Source: Pseudoneobacillus rhizosphaerae
Lineage (GTDB): Bacteria > Bacillota > Bacilli > Bacillales > Cytobacillaceae
DNA: 64,000 nucleotides
Direction of reading: 5' to 3'
Assembly (NCBI RefSeq): GCF_917563885.1
Contig: NZ_CAKJTG010000003.1
Coordinates: 40,293 to 104,292, forward strand
Part shown: positions 49,608-57,835 of the stretch, one piece after another
Position numbering within the stretch: position 1 is the stretch's first letter
How the letters are laid out: the number at the start of each line of letters is the position of its first letter
Notes under the pieces: generated by a model
Database searches by the model: none
The model's input: only the letters and a program-made list of their open reading frames with translations
Told to the model about the DNA's origin: nothing
Position numbers and translations under genes: made by a program

Positions 49608-51459
49608 AAACAATCATGAACGAAGAAAACATGATAAACCAGAGCCTCCTGGAGGAATGCAAGGACGAGGAGGTCATCCGGGGGGACCGATGGGAGCTCC
49701 GAGGGCGAAGGTAAAGGACTTTAAGAAAACCGTTAAACAGCTGATTGCCTATTGTAAAGTTTATTTGCCATTGATTATCATAGCTCTTATCCTTGCTGCG
49801 ACAGGTGCGGTGTTTAATATTTTGGGACCAGAGCTGCTCAGCCGAATTACTGATTTGGTTACAGAAGGCTTGATGTCAGGTATTGATTTAGATGCAGTTG
49901 TAAACCTCGCAACCATTCTCGCTTTTCTTTATGGCGTAGGCTTTTTGTTCAACTATATTCAAGGCTTTATGATGGCCACAGTCACACAGCGAGTGTCGAA
50001 GAATTTACGAACGGATATTTCAAGAAAAATTAATCGATTGCCTTTAAAATATTTTGATTCTACAAGCACAGGTGATGTGCTAAGTCGCGTAACGAATGAT
50101 GTTGATATGATTGGTCAAACGATGAACCAGAGTATTAGTACATTGGTTTCCGCGGTAACCATGTTTGTTGGATCACTTGTGATGATGTTTTATACAAACT
50201 GGATAATGGCGATTTCAGCTATACTTTCAACCATTGTCGGCTTTGCATTAATGACCTTTATTATCACTAAGTCACAAAAATATTTTGTGGAACAGCAAAA
50301 GGAGCTTGGTAAGCTAAACGGGCATATTGAAGAAATCTATTCAGGTCACACGGTGGTGAGGGTTTATAACGGAGAAAAGGCTGCAAAGGAAACCTTTCAT
50401 GACATTAACTCCAGACTTTATAACAGTGCCTGGAAATCTCAATTTTTGTCTGGTTTAATGATGCCGTTAATGATGTTTGTAGGTAACTTTGGTTATGTAG
50501 TGGTCTCCATTGTTGGGGCAGTGCTTGCCGTGAATGATCATATTTCGTTTGGTGTAATTGTTGCCTTTATGTTATATATTCGCTTGTTTACACAGCCTCT
50601 ATCCCAGCTTGCCCAAGCAGCGAACAGTCTACAATCAACGGCTGCAGCTAGTGAACGTGTCTTTGAATTCCTTGGTGAAGAAGAGTTGGAAGATGAAGAG
50701 GCTAAAACAACAAGTCTTGAAAAGGCTCATGGGGATGTTGAATTTAAAAATGTCCGATTTGGCTATGACGAAAATAAAATGGTTATTAATAACTTCTCAG
50801 CCACTGTACATGCTGGACAAAAAGTGGCGATTGTTGGTCCTACTGGTGCCGGTAAGACAACTTTAATTAACCTGCTAATGCGTTTTTATGAAGTAAATGG
50901 CGGGGAAATTCTAATTGATGGTGTTCCTATCAATCAGCTAACTCGAAAAAATATCCATGAACTATTTTGTATGGTGCTTCAGGATACATGGTTATTTGAA
51001 GGGACTATACGGGATAATATCGTTTATAACCGAAAGGGAGTTATTCATGATGAAGTAGAGGTTGCCTGCAAAGCTGTTGGACTGCATCACTTCATTAAGA
51101 CACTGCCAAATGGTTACGATACAGTACTCGACGATAAAGCGAATCTATCTGCTGGTCAGAAACAGTTAATCACCATTGCCCGAGCGATGGTGGCTCATGC
51201 ACCACTGTTAATCCTTGATGAGGCAACTAGCTCCGTCGATACACGTACAGAAATACTTATTCAGCAAGCTATGGATAAACTGACGGTTGGAAAAACATCC
51301 TTTGTCATTGCTCATCGATTATCAACCATCAAAAATGCTGATCTTATCCTCGTCATGAAGGATGGAGATATCATTGAAAGTGGAACACATGGAGAATTAC
51401 TATTAAAAAATGGCTTCTACGCCGAGCTATATAATAGTCAGTTTGAGGAAGCTTCCTAG
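49600..51459 (+). CDS. ABC exporter half-transporter, canonical catalytic site
   Basis: A 619-residue exporter half that pairs with the preceding subunit. An N-terminal Gly/Pro/Arg-rich tail (PPGGMQGRGGHPGG) precedes six helices (about 60-340) and an ATPase domain with GPTGAGKTT, LSAGQKQL and LLILDEATSSVD with the catalytic glutamate. The start is a TTG at 49600 after AAGGAGGAG, overlapping the upstream stop by 8 bases; the longer open frame begins without a ribosome binding site. The second subunit's signature (LSAGQ instead of LSGGQ) and the first subunit's DD motif make one of the two composite ATP sites degenerate. A terminator-like antitoxin-RNA remnant follows. Confidence 0.9.
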   Translation: MAKNNHERRKHDKPEPPGGMQGRGGHPGGPMGAPRAKVKDFKKTVKQLIAYCKVYLPLIIIALILAATGAVFNILGPELLSRITDLVTEGLMSGIDLDAVVNLATILAFLYGVGFLFNYIQGFMMATVTQRVSKNLRTDISRKINRLPLKYFDSTSTGDVLSRVTNDVDMIGQTMNQSISTLVSAVTMFVGSLVMMFYTNWIMAISAILSTIVGFALMTFIITKSQKYFVEQQKELGKLNGHIEEIYSGHTVVRVYNGEKAAKETFHDINSRLYNSAWKSQFLSGLMMPLMMFVGNFGYVVVSIVGAVLAVNDHISFGVIVAFMLYIRLFTQPLSQLAQAANSLQSTAAASERVFEFLGEEELEDEEAKTTSLEKAHGDVEFKNVRFGYDENKMVINNFSATVHAGQKVAIVGPTGAGKTTLINLLMRFYEVNGGEILIDGVPINQLTRKNIHELFCMVLQDTWLFEGTIRDNIVYNRKGVIHDEVEVACKAVGLHHFIKTLPNGYDTVLDDKANLSAGQKQLITIARAMVAHAPLLILDEATSSVDTRTEILIQQAMDKLTVGKTSFVIAHRLSTIKNADLILVMKDGDIIESGTHGELLLKNGFYAELYNSQFEEAS

Positions 51460-51464
51460 GTGGG

Positions 51465-51578
51465 AAAAGTGTCAGGTGCTGTGAACACCTGAACATTCCC
51501 GACACACATGCTGCAGGATTTAGCTACTAACTGTTACAAAGGGAGAAATAGTCACCGATGCTGGGTGGCTATTTTTTT
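51465..51578 (+). ncRNA. Remnant antitoxin RNA, possibly reused as operon terminator
   Basis: GTCAGGTGCTGTGAACACCTGA...GACACACATGCTGCAGGATT...ACTGTTA...GAAATAGTCACCGATGCTGGGTGGCTATTTTTTT matches the antisense RNA at 26.68 kb from its first hairpin to its terminator. No promoter is visible at its 5-prime side, which directly follows the ABC exporter stop. The final hairpin (51546-51578) probably ends that operon. A decayed toxin tail (AYSEKK, stop, leftward) lies just beyond. Confidence 0.55.
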
Positions 51579-51663
51579 CTGAATAAGCGCATTGCTTAGA
51601 CCTGTTCAAACTAGATGCTAGTCTTTTTTTACGCTTAAAAGTATACTCCTTTAATGCATTTAC

Positions 51664-52911
51664 TTAATTAAGCTCGGCCCCACTCCATTCCTTCAACTGT
51701 TGATCAGACGGCAAAAGCAATGTGAGCAGTCCGAATATAGGAAGAACCGACACAGCAATCATTGTAGTTTGGATCCCCATTAAATCAATCAGTGCCCCAA
51801 GTGCCACAGAACCAATAGCGCCCATTCCGAAGGCAAGACCAACAATTAAACCAGACATCGTTCCAATTTTGCCAGGTATTAATTCTTGTGCATAGACAAC
51901 TGTTACGGAGAAACTAGACATTAAGATAAGACCCGTTAAGGCGAGAAGGATATAAGCGACGGTAGGTCCCACAAATGGCAATAATAAGGTAAGTGGAGCA
52001 GCACCAATCAAGGAAAGGAAGATCATATTTCTTCTTCCAAAACGATCGGCTAATGGTCCTCCTAATAATGTCCCAACAGCTCCCATAAATAAGTAAATAA
52101 AAATAAAAACTTGTGAGTGAGCAATGGTGACATCGTATGTCTTAATCGCATAAAACGTATAAAAATTTGAAATCGCACTGCCATACCAAGAACGTGCAAA
52201 GACAAGTAGAATTAATAGGAGAATGGCCGTCTTAATACTTTTAGCATGGGGACCTAATCCATTTTTAACAGCTTTATTTCTTTTTATCTCACCGGCTTGA
52301 GCCTTTAGGCGTTTAGAATACCATCTTGCAATATAAATGAGAAATAGGACGGCAATAAAGGCAACAATGGTAAACCAGATCCCTCCAAATTGACCAAATG
52401 GAACAAGAATCAGCGCTGTAAAAACAGGTGCCAATGCTTGGCCGGAATTCCCTCCTACTTGGTAAATCGATTGTGCCAAGCCTCTTTTTTTCCCTGCCGC
52501 CATATGAGTTACGCGTGACCCTTCTGGATGGAAAACAGCCGAACCAAAACCAATAAAAATAACACTAATCAAAATCATCCAATAGTTAGGAGCAAGCGCT
52601 AATCCTAAAATACCGAGCATACTGCTTGTTAGACCTAATGGAAGTGCATACGGTCTTGGACGTTTATCGGTATACCAGCCGACAACTGGCTGTAAAACAG
52701 AAGCAACCATGTTTAATGAAAAAGCTATTAATCCTAGCTGTGTAAAGGATAATCCCATCGACTTTTCTAAAATTGGGAACATCGCCGGGACAACGGATTG
52801 CAAGGAATCATTTAATAAATGACATAGACTCATAATAAATAAAATATTATACATCGTTTTCGTATCTTTCGGTTCTGCCTTTCCCACTGGAATAGATGTA
52901 GCGGTGGCCAT
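51664..52911 (-). CDS. MFS transporter, fosmidomycin resistance (Fsr) type
   Basis: A 415-residue exporter with about 12 helices. The start YNILFIMSLCHLLNDSLQSVVPAMFPILE is the Fsr hallmark; the motif VGWYTDKRPRPY, FHPEGSRVTH and GNSGQALAPV also match. In E. coli Fsr exports fosmidomycin, and B. subtilis YfnC is similar. AAAGGAAG precedes the ATG. It is a single gene ending near the antitoxin-RNA remnant. A 3-prime fragment of a relative lies at 15079-15146. Confidence 0.87.
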   Translation of the reverse strand: MATATSIPVGKAEPKDTKTMYNILFIMSLCHLLNDSLQSVVPAMFPILEKSMGLSFTQLGLIAFSLNMVASVLQPVVGWYTDKRPRPYALPLGLTSSMLGILGLALAPNYWMILISVIFIGFGSAVFHPEGSRVTHMAAGKKRGLAQSIYQVGGNSGQALAPVFTALILVPFGQFGGIWFTIVAFIAVLFLIYIARWYSKRLKAQAGEIKRNKAVKNGLGPHAKSIKTAILLLILLVFARSWYGSAISNFYTFYAIKTYDVTIAHSQVFIFIYLFMGAVGTLLGGPLADRFGRRNMIFLSLIGAAPLTLLLPFVGPTVAYILLALTGLILMSSFSVTVVYAQELIPGKIGTMSGLIVGLAFGMGAIGSVALGALIDLMGIQTTMIAVSVLPIFGLLTLLLPSDQQLKEWSGAELN

Positions 52912-52935
52912 TTTAGTCTTCCTTTCTGGATTATA

Positions 52936-53029
52936 AGATTATGAATGTATGAGAATGATATGAAGGATTATTTCGTGTTCCTAGATATTTTCATTATAAA
53001 CGGGGGATAGGGTATTGAATAGATTTAAT
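52936..53029. repeat. Duplicated segment, uninterrupted copy (empty site)
   Basis: ATTATAAGATTATGAATGTATGAGAATGATATGAAGGATTATTTCGTGTTCCTAG (quoted in part: ATTATAAGATT, GAGAATGATAT, ATTTCGTGTTCCTAGAT, AAACGGGGGATA) recurs as two halves at 53933-53972 and 54983-55045, separated there by the TnpB-like element. Confidence 0.7.
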
Positions 53030-53220
53030 TTAGTGCGCGGTTTTTCTTGGGGCTATGCCTCAGAAGTACCTTAACATTTAGTTAGAGGAGAATGAGAAAT
53101 AAACTGGTAAGTAAAATGTATTTCCTATATGAGTGAAACAGAGAATTCACCGTATGTTAATTTCGATAAAAGTGCATAAGCGATAAGGGAGACGTTTGAA
53201 GCGTTTGATTATAAATGACA

Positions 53221-53269
53221 ATGAAAAAGGCGTGCAATCTGACAACAGATTTGACACGCCTTTTTCATT
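53221..53269. terminator. Bidirectional terminator-like hairpin
   Basis: ATGAAAAAGGCGTG and CACGCCTTTTTCAT pair, with an inner AATCTG/CAGATT stem. No adjacent rightward gene; it lies in the 600-base gap between the Fsr-type MFS and the YqaE gene. Confidence 0.7.
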
Positions 53270-53350
53270 TATTATGGATTCTTTGATACCGATAAATTTA
53301 AATAAAGAGCGAACCCTCAAGGAACAAGAGGAGGAGTTAATAAGGGTTGA

Positions 53351-53490
53351 TAAATAAGCGGAGAAATTTCTCTTAATGACTAAATTTGCACTGAAAATAG
53401 CTTAAATAGACGGAAGGATTCCGACTATTTACTCAAAAAACGTCAAAATGGGTCATTTCGCTTTGTTTAACCGGAAAAACTCCCCTTATT
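53351..53490. repeat. AT-rich dispersed element related to the one at 37.36 kb
   Basis: Begins ATAAGCGGAGAAATTTC and ends TTAACCGGAAAAACTCCCCTTAT, with GGAAGGATTCCG inside. The ends are inverted relatives of each other and of the 37359-37556 element. Confidence 0.6.
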
Positions 53491-53510
53491 TTAAATATCA
53501 CTAAGGGACC

Positions 53511-53720
53511 CTATTGATTCTCCCTGTTACCTTTAGCAATAAGTTCTGCTTGTCTTAATGCTCTTTTGTCAGCTTTCTTTTCATGGATAACTAGTATTGC
53601 ATGAATTAGACCAGGTACATAAAAAAAACATGTTAAAACTAAGTTAAGTAAAGCTTGAAATGGTTTACCTATAAATAGTACAGCTAATGGTGGACAAATT
53701 ATGGCTAACAAATACATCAT
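53511..53720 (-). CDS. YqaE/Pmp3 family membrane protein
   Basis: A 69-residue protein with two membrane helices. MYLLAIICPPLAVLFIGKPFQ and LNLVLTCFFYVPGLIHAILVI are the Pmp3/YqaE pattern (Cys-Pro-Pro in the first helix, PG-IHA in the second), with a charged C-terminal tail. Members protect membrane potential under salt or stress in yeast and plants; in Bacillus the role is unknown. GGAG lies nine bases before the first ATG. Single gene. Confidence 0.88.
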   Translation of the reverse strand: MMYLLAIICPPLAVLFIGKPFQALLNLVLTCFFYVPGLIHAILVIHEKKADKRALRQAELIAKGNRENQ

Positions 53721-53972
53721 TGCAAATCAGCTCCAAAAATAATTTGACAAAACATTATAACGTCAATAAAAATCTGAGTGGTGCCTACCTTTTTAGCTTT
53801 ATCATTTTTTTTGAAAAATAAACTTTTGGGCAATGGTCTCTGGTCCAGACAAAAGATAAAATGCACATTTTTGTCCATCAGGTAAGAACATTAATAGATA
53901 CAATTGAATAGATGAATTTTTGCTTTATTTCTCCTTTCTAGATTATAAGATTTTGACTGTAAGAGAATGATA

Positions 53973-54050
53973 TTGAACTACCCCCACTTAACAACTTTTG
54001 GTTGTTTGAAGTAGGGATTCTTGTAAAAAACAAGACATATACCAAGATAT
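53973..54050 (-). other. Probable right end of a TnpB-type element (omega-RNA scaffold-like)
   Basis: Read leftward, a hairpin (CTTCAAACAACC/GGTTGTTAAG around AAAAGTT-like loop) is followed by TGGGGGTAGTTC and then host DNA. Ends of IS605/IS1341-type elements carry such a hairpin next to the boundary where the guide RNA leaves the element. The host side continues as the second half of the duplicated segment. Confidence 0.4.
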
Positions 54051-54054
54051 ATGA

Positions 54055-54087
54055 CCGCTTCCCCTTCAACTAGGAAGCGGTTTTTCC
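54055..54087 (+). terminator. Hairpin overlapping the end of the truncated tnpB
   Basis: ACCGCTTCC and GGAAGCGGT pair, followed by TTTTT on the + strand. The last codons of the truncated gene (SGKTAS) lie inside it. Confidence 0.6.
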
Positions 54088-54810
54088 ACTTTTTAATTTA
54101 GACAAACTTTTCGACTCCAAATCTGTAAGAGCCTCGGGAGTGAAGAAATCGTTCGTAGAACGAAACCTGGCCATATCAAAAAGATCTGATTGGTAATAGG
54201 CACAGGTGCGTATCCCTTTCAGCATTTTCGTCACATACCCCCACTGCGCCATATTTTTCTTGAAAGTTAAAAACCCAATTTTAGTCCTGATTCTTTTCAT
54301 CTCTTTATCTAAGTATTCATGCTCAAATTGATAAGCATGATCATAGAGGTCGGTTTTCTTTTTGTAAGACACAAGAAAGAAGTTCCCAACCTTTTTCATA
54401 TTGGAGTTTTTAGCAAAAGAGGGTTTACCAATGACGAACGAAGCTTTTGCTTTCGTTAAAGTGGTCATACGAGATTTTTCTTTTTTTATCTTGTTCTTAA
54501 CGGAATCAATTTGTGTTTCTTTATTTGAGACATACATTTTATTTAGTTCTGTTAAACTACTTTGAATGGCCTTTGCTTCTTGTACAACGCTATTGGCATA
54601 ATAATCGTCCAAGTTAAAGCGGCTTTTCACCGTAAGGTGCATGGATTTTGAACGTTTGCATTTGCCAGAACGTTTCTCTTTGATTGACGTGCTAAAAGCA
54701 AACTGTTTCGCCCTATTGAATACTATAAGGGCATGTTCAATGGCTTTTACATATTCTTTCGTAAGAGCGTTTTTGTACACTCTATTAGTGAAATATGCTT
54801 GTATACTCAT
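54070..54810 (-). pseudogene. Truncated TnpB-like (IS605 family) protein
   Basis: A 246-residue leftward frame whose N-terminal half looks like a TnpB/OrfB start (MSIQAYFTNRVYKNALTK...EHALIVFNRAKQFAFST). A helical, Lys-rich middle (LTVKSRFNLDDYYANSVVQEAKAI) follows. The RuvC-like catalytic D-E-D region and the zinc finger expected in the second half are missing; the frame ends in a terminator-like hairpin. Full-length proteins are roughly 400-500 residues. AGAGGGTATGG precedes the ATG. The gene is flanked by element-like ends, so this appears to be an internally deleted IS605/IS1341-type element, probably inactive. Confidence 0.55.
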
Positions 54811-54884
54811 TTTCCATACCCTCTTTCTAAATTTTTATGTTTATAGGTTTATTTTATCAGAATGTATGTTCTGTTTTTAATCAA

Positions 54885-54979
54885 AACTTTCCTTCGGAAG
54901 GGCGATTCATCCCCTCCCTACTCATTGGGTTAACACCCTTCACATTCCTTGAGGAAGGGGTATTCTCGCCCTAAATGAT
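54885..54979 (-). other. Probable left end of the TnpB-type element
   Basis: Upstream of the truncated gene are inverted short repeats (CCTTCGGAAGG; CCTTGAGGAAGG) and a stretch ending GGGTATTCTCGCCC, next to the host sequence AATGATAAACAATTATTTCGTG. The boundary is inferred by comparison with the uninterrupted copy at 52936-53029. Confidence 0.4.
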
Positions 54980-54982
54980 AAA

Positions 54983-55045
54983 CAATTATTTCGTGTTCCT
55001 AGATATTTTTATTATAAACGGGGGATAAATTATTGAATAGACTTT
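54983..55045. repeat. Duplicated segment, second half beyond the TnpB element
   Basis: ATTATTTCGTGTTCCTAGAT...ATTATAAACGGGGGATA...ATTGAATAGA-TTTAAT repeats 52971-53029 almost exactly; the first half of the same duplicate lies at 53933-53972. Confidence 0.75.
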
Positions 55046-55130
55046 AATAATTGCCTGTATTTTTGAGAGATTTTTAAATGGACGTTTCTAAAATAGGTAC
55101 ATATGATAAGGTGATTAATCTGCGAAGGGA

Positions 55131-55961
55131 TTGAAGAAATTGTATTATTATGAAAATGGTTATCCGTATCAAAACCCTTACCATGTCAGTGTGCCAATGA
55201 GTAATTATTATAGTGGGAATTCAAATTACAGGACATATCCGAACGAGTTCATTCATACAAATCATTTTACTCACGCTTTCGAGGGTAATAATAGGCTGGC
55301 GTTAAAAGACTACGGCCCAAACCCGTTTGTCATTAATATTAATAAAGCATCGAAACAAAACAATACGTATCGAACGGCTATATGGACTGGAAAACATCTG
55401 CAGGTTACATTGATGAGTTTAAATCCCGGAGAGGATATTGGACTAGAAATGCACCCAAATGTTGATCAATTTTTGCGTATTGAACAAGGGCAGGGTATTA
55501 CTCAAATGGGCAAGAGTAAAGAAAATTTAAACTTTTCAAGAAAGGTATATGATAATTCCGCAATCATGGTACCCGCTGGAACATGGCATAACCTAACAAA
55601 TACGGGGAATATTCCTTTAAAGCTGTATTCGATCTATGCTCCGCCTAACCATCCATTTGGAACTGTTCATCCTACGAAAGCAGATGCAATGGCTAAGGAA
55701 CGAGGCGGCGGTCATAGCAAGGGTAATGCGGTTATTTCCGGTAGAACTCCAGATGAATGGGTAAGGTATACAGAGTTTTTAGTAAACAAAGGTTTAGAGG
55801 ATGTTAAAGAAGGAATTAATGCTACTCATATTCTTCAAGAATTTATTCTTATGGGAGTTCTAGTTGGAAAAGGATATTCTCCTGAAAAAGCCTATCAGAC
55901 AGTGGAAGAATGGGAACGGACAGGGGAATCTAAACTTCTAAAACAAAGTAAAAATATGTAA
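55131..55961 (+). CDS. Cupin domain protein with Tyr/Asn-rich N-terminus
   Basis: A 276-residue protein. The first 65 residues are rich in Tyr, Asn, Pro and His, like some spore-coat-associated tails. The cupin barrel at about 75-190 carries the metal motifs GLEMHPNVDQFLRIEQG (motif 1, H and E) and PAGTWHNLTNTG (motif 2, H). The last 60 residues are helical. It starts with TTG at 55131 (GCGAAGGGA upstream). Related Bacillus proteins are annotated only as cupin domain proteins; enzyme activity and substrate are unknown. A coat role is inference from the tail. Confidence 0.78.
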   Translation: MKKLYYYENGYPYQNPYHVSVPMSNYYSGNSNYRTYPNEFIHTNHFTHAFEGNNRLALKDYGPNPFVININKASKQNNTYRTAIWTGKHLQVTLMSLNPGEDIGLEMHPNVDQFLRIEQGQGITQMGKSKENLNFSRKVYDNSAIMVPAGTWHNLTNTGNIPLKLYSIYAPPNHPFGTVHPTKADAMAKERGGGHSKGNAVISGRTPDEWVRYTEFLVNKGLEDVKEGINATHILQEFILMGVLVGKGYSPEKAYQTVEEWERTGESKLLKQSKNM

Positions 55962-56078
55962 ACAAATGTCAAGAAAATCGATGTCAATAGATTAATAAAT
56001 TTAAGGGTTTGCCAACTTGGTGAAACCATTTTAATTTAGATGAGATTGTGCAGGAATGTACTTAAACGCTTACACGCA

Positions 56079-56106
56079 TGGGAGGGAATCTCATGCTTTT
56101 TTTTAT
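56079..56106 (+). terminator. Terminator after cupin gene
   Basis: GCATGGGA and TCTCATGC pair, followed by T8. The rest of the 320-base gap contains no gene. Confidence 0.7.
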
Positions 56107-56281
56107 ACAATACATTTCGGATTTAGACCCTACAACGTAGCCTGCACAGATACCCATTGAACGAATACCTTTAGATAAAAAAAGTAAACTGTGGAAACAT
56201 CATTCAATAGTTTATATTCTTGAAATATATTATAATTTTAGTAATATATGGATTTAGTGAATTTAGATAGAGGTGATTTAT

Positions 56282-56647
56282 ATGGCAGCAGTAGGTGAAA
56301 TTATGTCATGGACATTTTATGAAGAAACTCAGGTACCGAAGGAAATCCTAGATGTTTTAATCGATGGAGAACGGGCAGAAGTAGCTTATAAAACGATAAG
56401 AGATGTTGCGGTAGTAACAAATAAAAGAATCATTATCTCAGATCGCCAAGGATTAACAGGTAAAAAGGTAGAAGTTTACACTATTCCGTTTAAATCTATA
56501 ATAATGTATTCCAGTGAAAATGGTGGGATGCTAGACTTCAATGCCGAGTTGGAGCTTTGGACAAAAGCTGGTAAATTTAAGTTGAATCTAAACAAAAAAG
56601 TAGATATTAGAAAGCTTGATCGGATTATTGGGAAGTACATACTATAA
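56282..56647 (+). CDS. Bacterial PH domain protein
   Basis: A 121-residue protein matching the bacterial PH domain pattern: EVAYKTIRDVAVVTNKRIIISDRQGLTGKKVEVYTIPFKSI followed by a strand-rich end (FNAELELWTKAGKFKLNL). Such proteins (PH_1 type) form ring-like oligomers of unknown function. AGAGGTG precedes the ATG at 56282, preferred over a frame three codons longer. Single gene. Confidence 0.82.
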   Translation: MAAVGEIMSWTFYEETQVPKEILDVLIDGERAEVAYKTIRDVAVVTNKRIIISDRQGLTGKKVEVYTIPFKSIIMYSSENGGMLDFNAELELWTKAGKFKLNLNKKVDIRKLDRIIGKYIL

Positions 56648-56760
56648 TCTGTACAAAAGAAACGATTTCAAATGCTTCTTTATTTTTTTGAATAGGGCAG
56701 GAAAATACGTATAGTGACAAGCACGGAAAAGTAAATTGTTTAAAAAATAGAGGTGTTAAG

Positions 56761-57708
56761 ATGAGTTCATCAATTGTTTGTATAGGAGAGTTACTAATTG
56801 ATTTCTTTTGTACAGATGTGGATATCGATTTAGTGGAAGGGCAAAACTTCCAAAAACAGGCTGGGGGAGCACCGGCAAATGTGTGTGCAACGATTGCAAA
56901 ACTGGGTGGGACTTCTTATTTTTGTGGAAAAGTTGGGAATGATCCTTTTGGCCATTTTTTAAAGAAAACACTAAATGATGTAAAGGTTGATACATCGATG
57001 CTTGTGTTCGATGATGCACATCCAACTACCTTAGCTTTTGTTTCTTTAAAGGCGAATGGGGAAAGGGATTTCGTCTTTAATCGCGGTGCAGATGCCTATT
57101 TATTTGAGGAAGAACTGGATAAAGACAAGATGAAGGAAGCTTCTATTTTTCATTTTGGATCCGCAACTGCCCTATTAAGCGACCCTTTTCAGTCCACTTA
57201 TTTCAATGCGATGAAAATGGCTAAAATAGATGGGAAATATATTTCCTTTGATCCAAATTTTAGAAAGGATCTTTGGAAGGAACAAATTTCGACTTTCATT
57301 GCATTAGCTAAACAAGGAATGACTTTAGCTGATTTCGTTAAAGTAAGTGATGAGGAATTAACTATCATTACGGGTATGAATGATTTGGCAGAGGGCGCAA
57401 ACGCTTTGCATCAGTTAGGAGCTAAAGTAGTTGCCGTTACCTTAGGGAAAGAAGGAACCTATCTATCTGATGGACAAACTAGCGAAATCGTTCCAAGTGT
57501 CAAGGTTCATTCCATTGATTCCACAGGTGCTGGTGACGCATTTGTTGGTGCAACACTCTATCAACTGGCAAAAGAGAATAAACTGCAAGACTTAGACTTT
57601 GAACAGCTAAAAAATATAATCTCCTTCAGCAATAAAGTGGCCGCATTCGTATGTACCAAAGTAGGAGCAATAGCTGCGATTCCAACAATTGAAGAAGTTA
57701 CTGGGTGA
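56761..57708 (+). CDS. PfkB family carbohydrate kinase (fructokinase-like)
   Basis: A 315-residue sugar kinase. PfkB signature 1 is [16 protein letters not shown] (residues about 35-50) and signature 2 is [15 protein letters not shown] (about 252-266, with the catalytic Asp). The N-terminal [10 protein letters not shown] and length fit bacterial fructokinases, which make fructose-6-phosphate from fructose. AGAGGTG precedes the ATG. No sugar transporter is adjacent, so substrate is inferred from similarity. A perfect hairpin follows. Confidence 0.86.
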   Translation: MSSSIVCIGELLIDFFCTDVDIDLVEGQNFQKQAGGAPANVCATIAKLGGTSYFCGKVGNDPFGHFLKKTLNDVKVDTSMLVFDDAHPTTLAFVSLKANGERDFVFNRGADAYLFEEELDKDKMKEASIFHFGSATALLSDPFQSTYFNAMKMAKIDGKYISFDPNFRKDLWKEQISTFIALAKQGMTLADFVKVSDEELTIITGMNDLAEGANALHQLGAKVVAVTLGKEGTYLSDGQTSEIVPSVKVHSIDSTGAGDAFVGATLYQLAKENKLQDLDFEQLKNIISFSNKVAAFVCTKVGAIAAIPTIEEVTG

Positions 57709-57748
57709 AACATGGGGAGTTACTTCTGTGCTTTATTTAAGAAGGAAG

Positions 57749-57812
57749 CGAGAGATGAACTGCACCCCAATTGTTAGGTGTTACTAACAATTGGGGTGCA
57801 GTTCATCTCTCG
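57749..57812. terminator. Perfect 29-bp hairpin between convergent genes
   Basis: 57749-57777 pairs perfectly with 57784-57812 around GTGTTA; the core is AACTGCACCCCAATTGTTAG. It separates the kinase (+) from the hydrolase (-) and is the perfect relative of the hairpin at 34385-34437. No U-run follows on either strand. Confidence 0.75.
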
Positions 57813-57835
57813 TCCGTCTTAGTACTAGATAAAAA

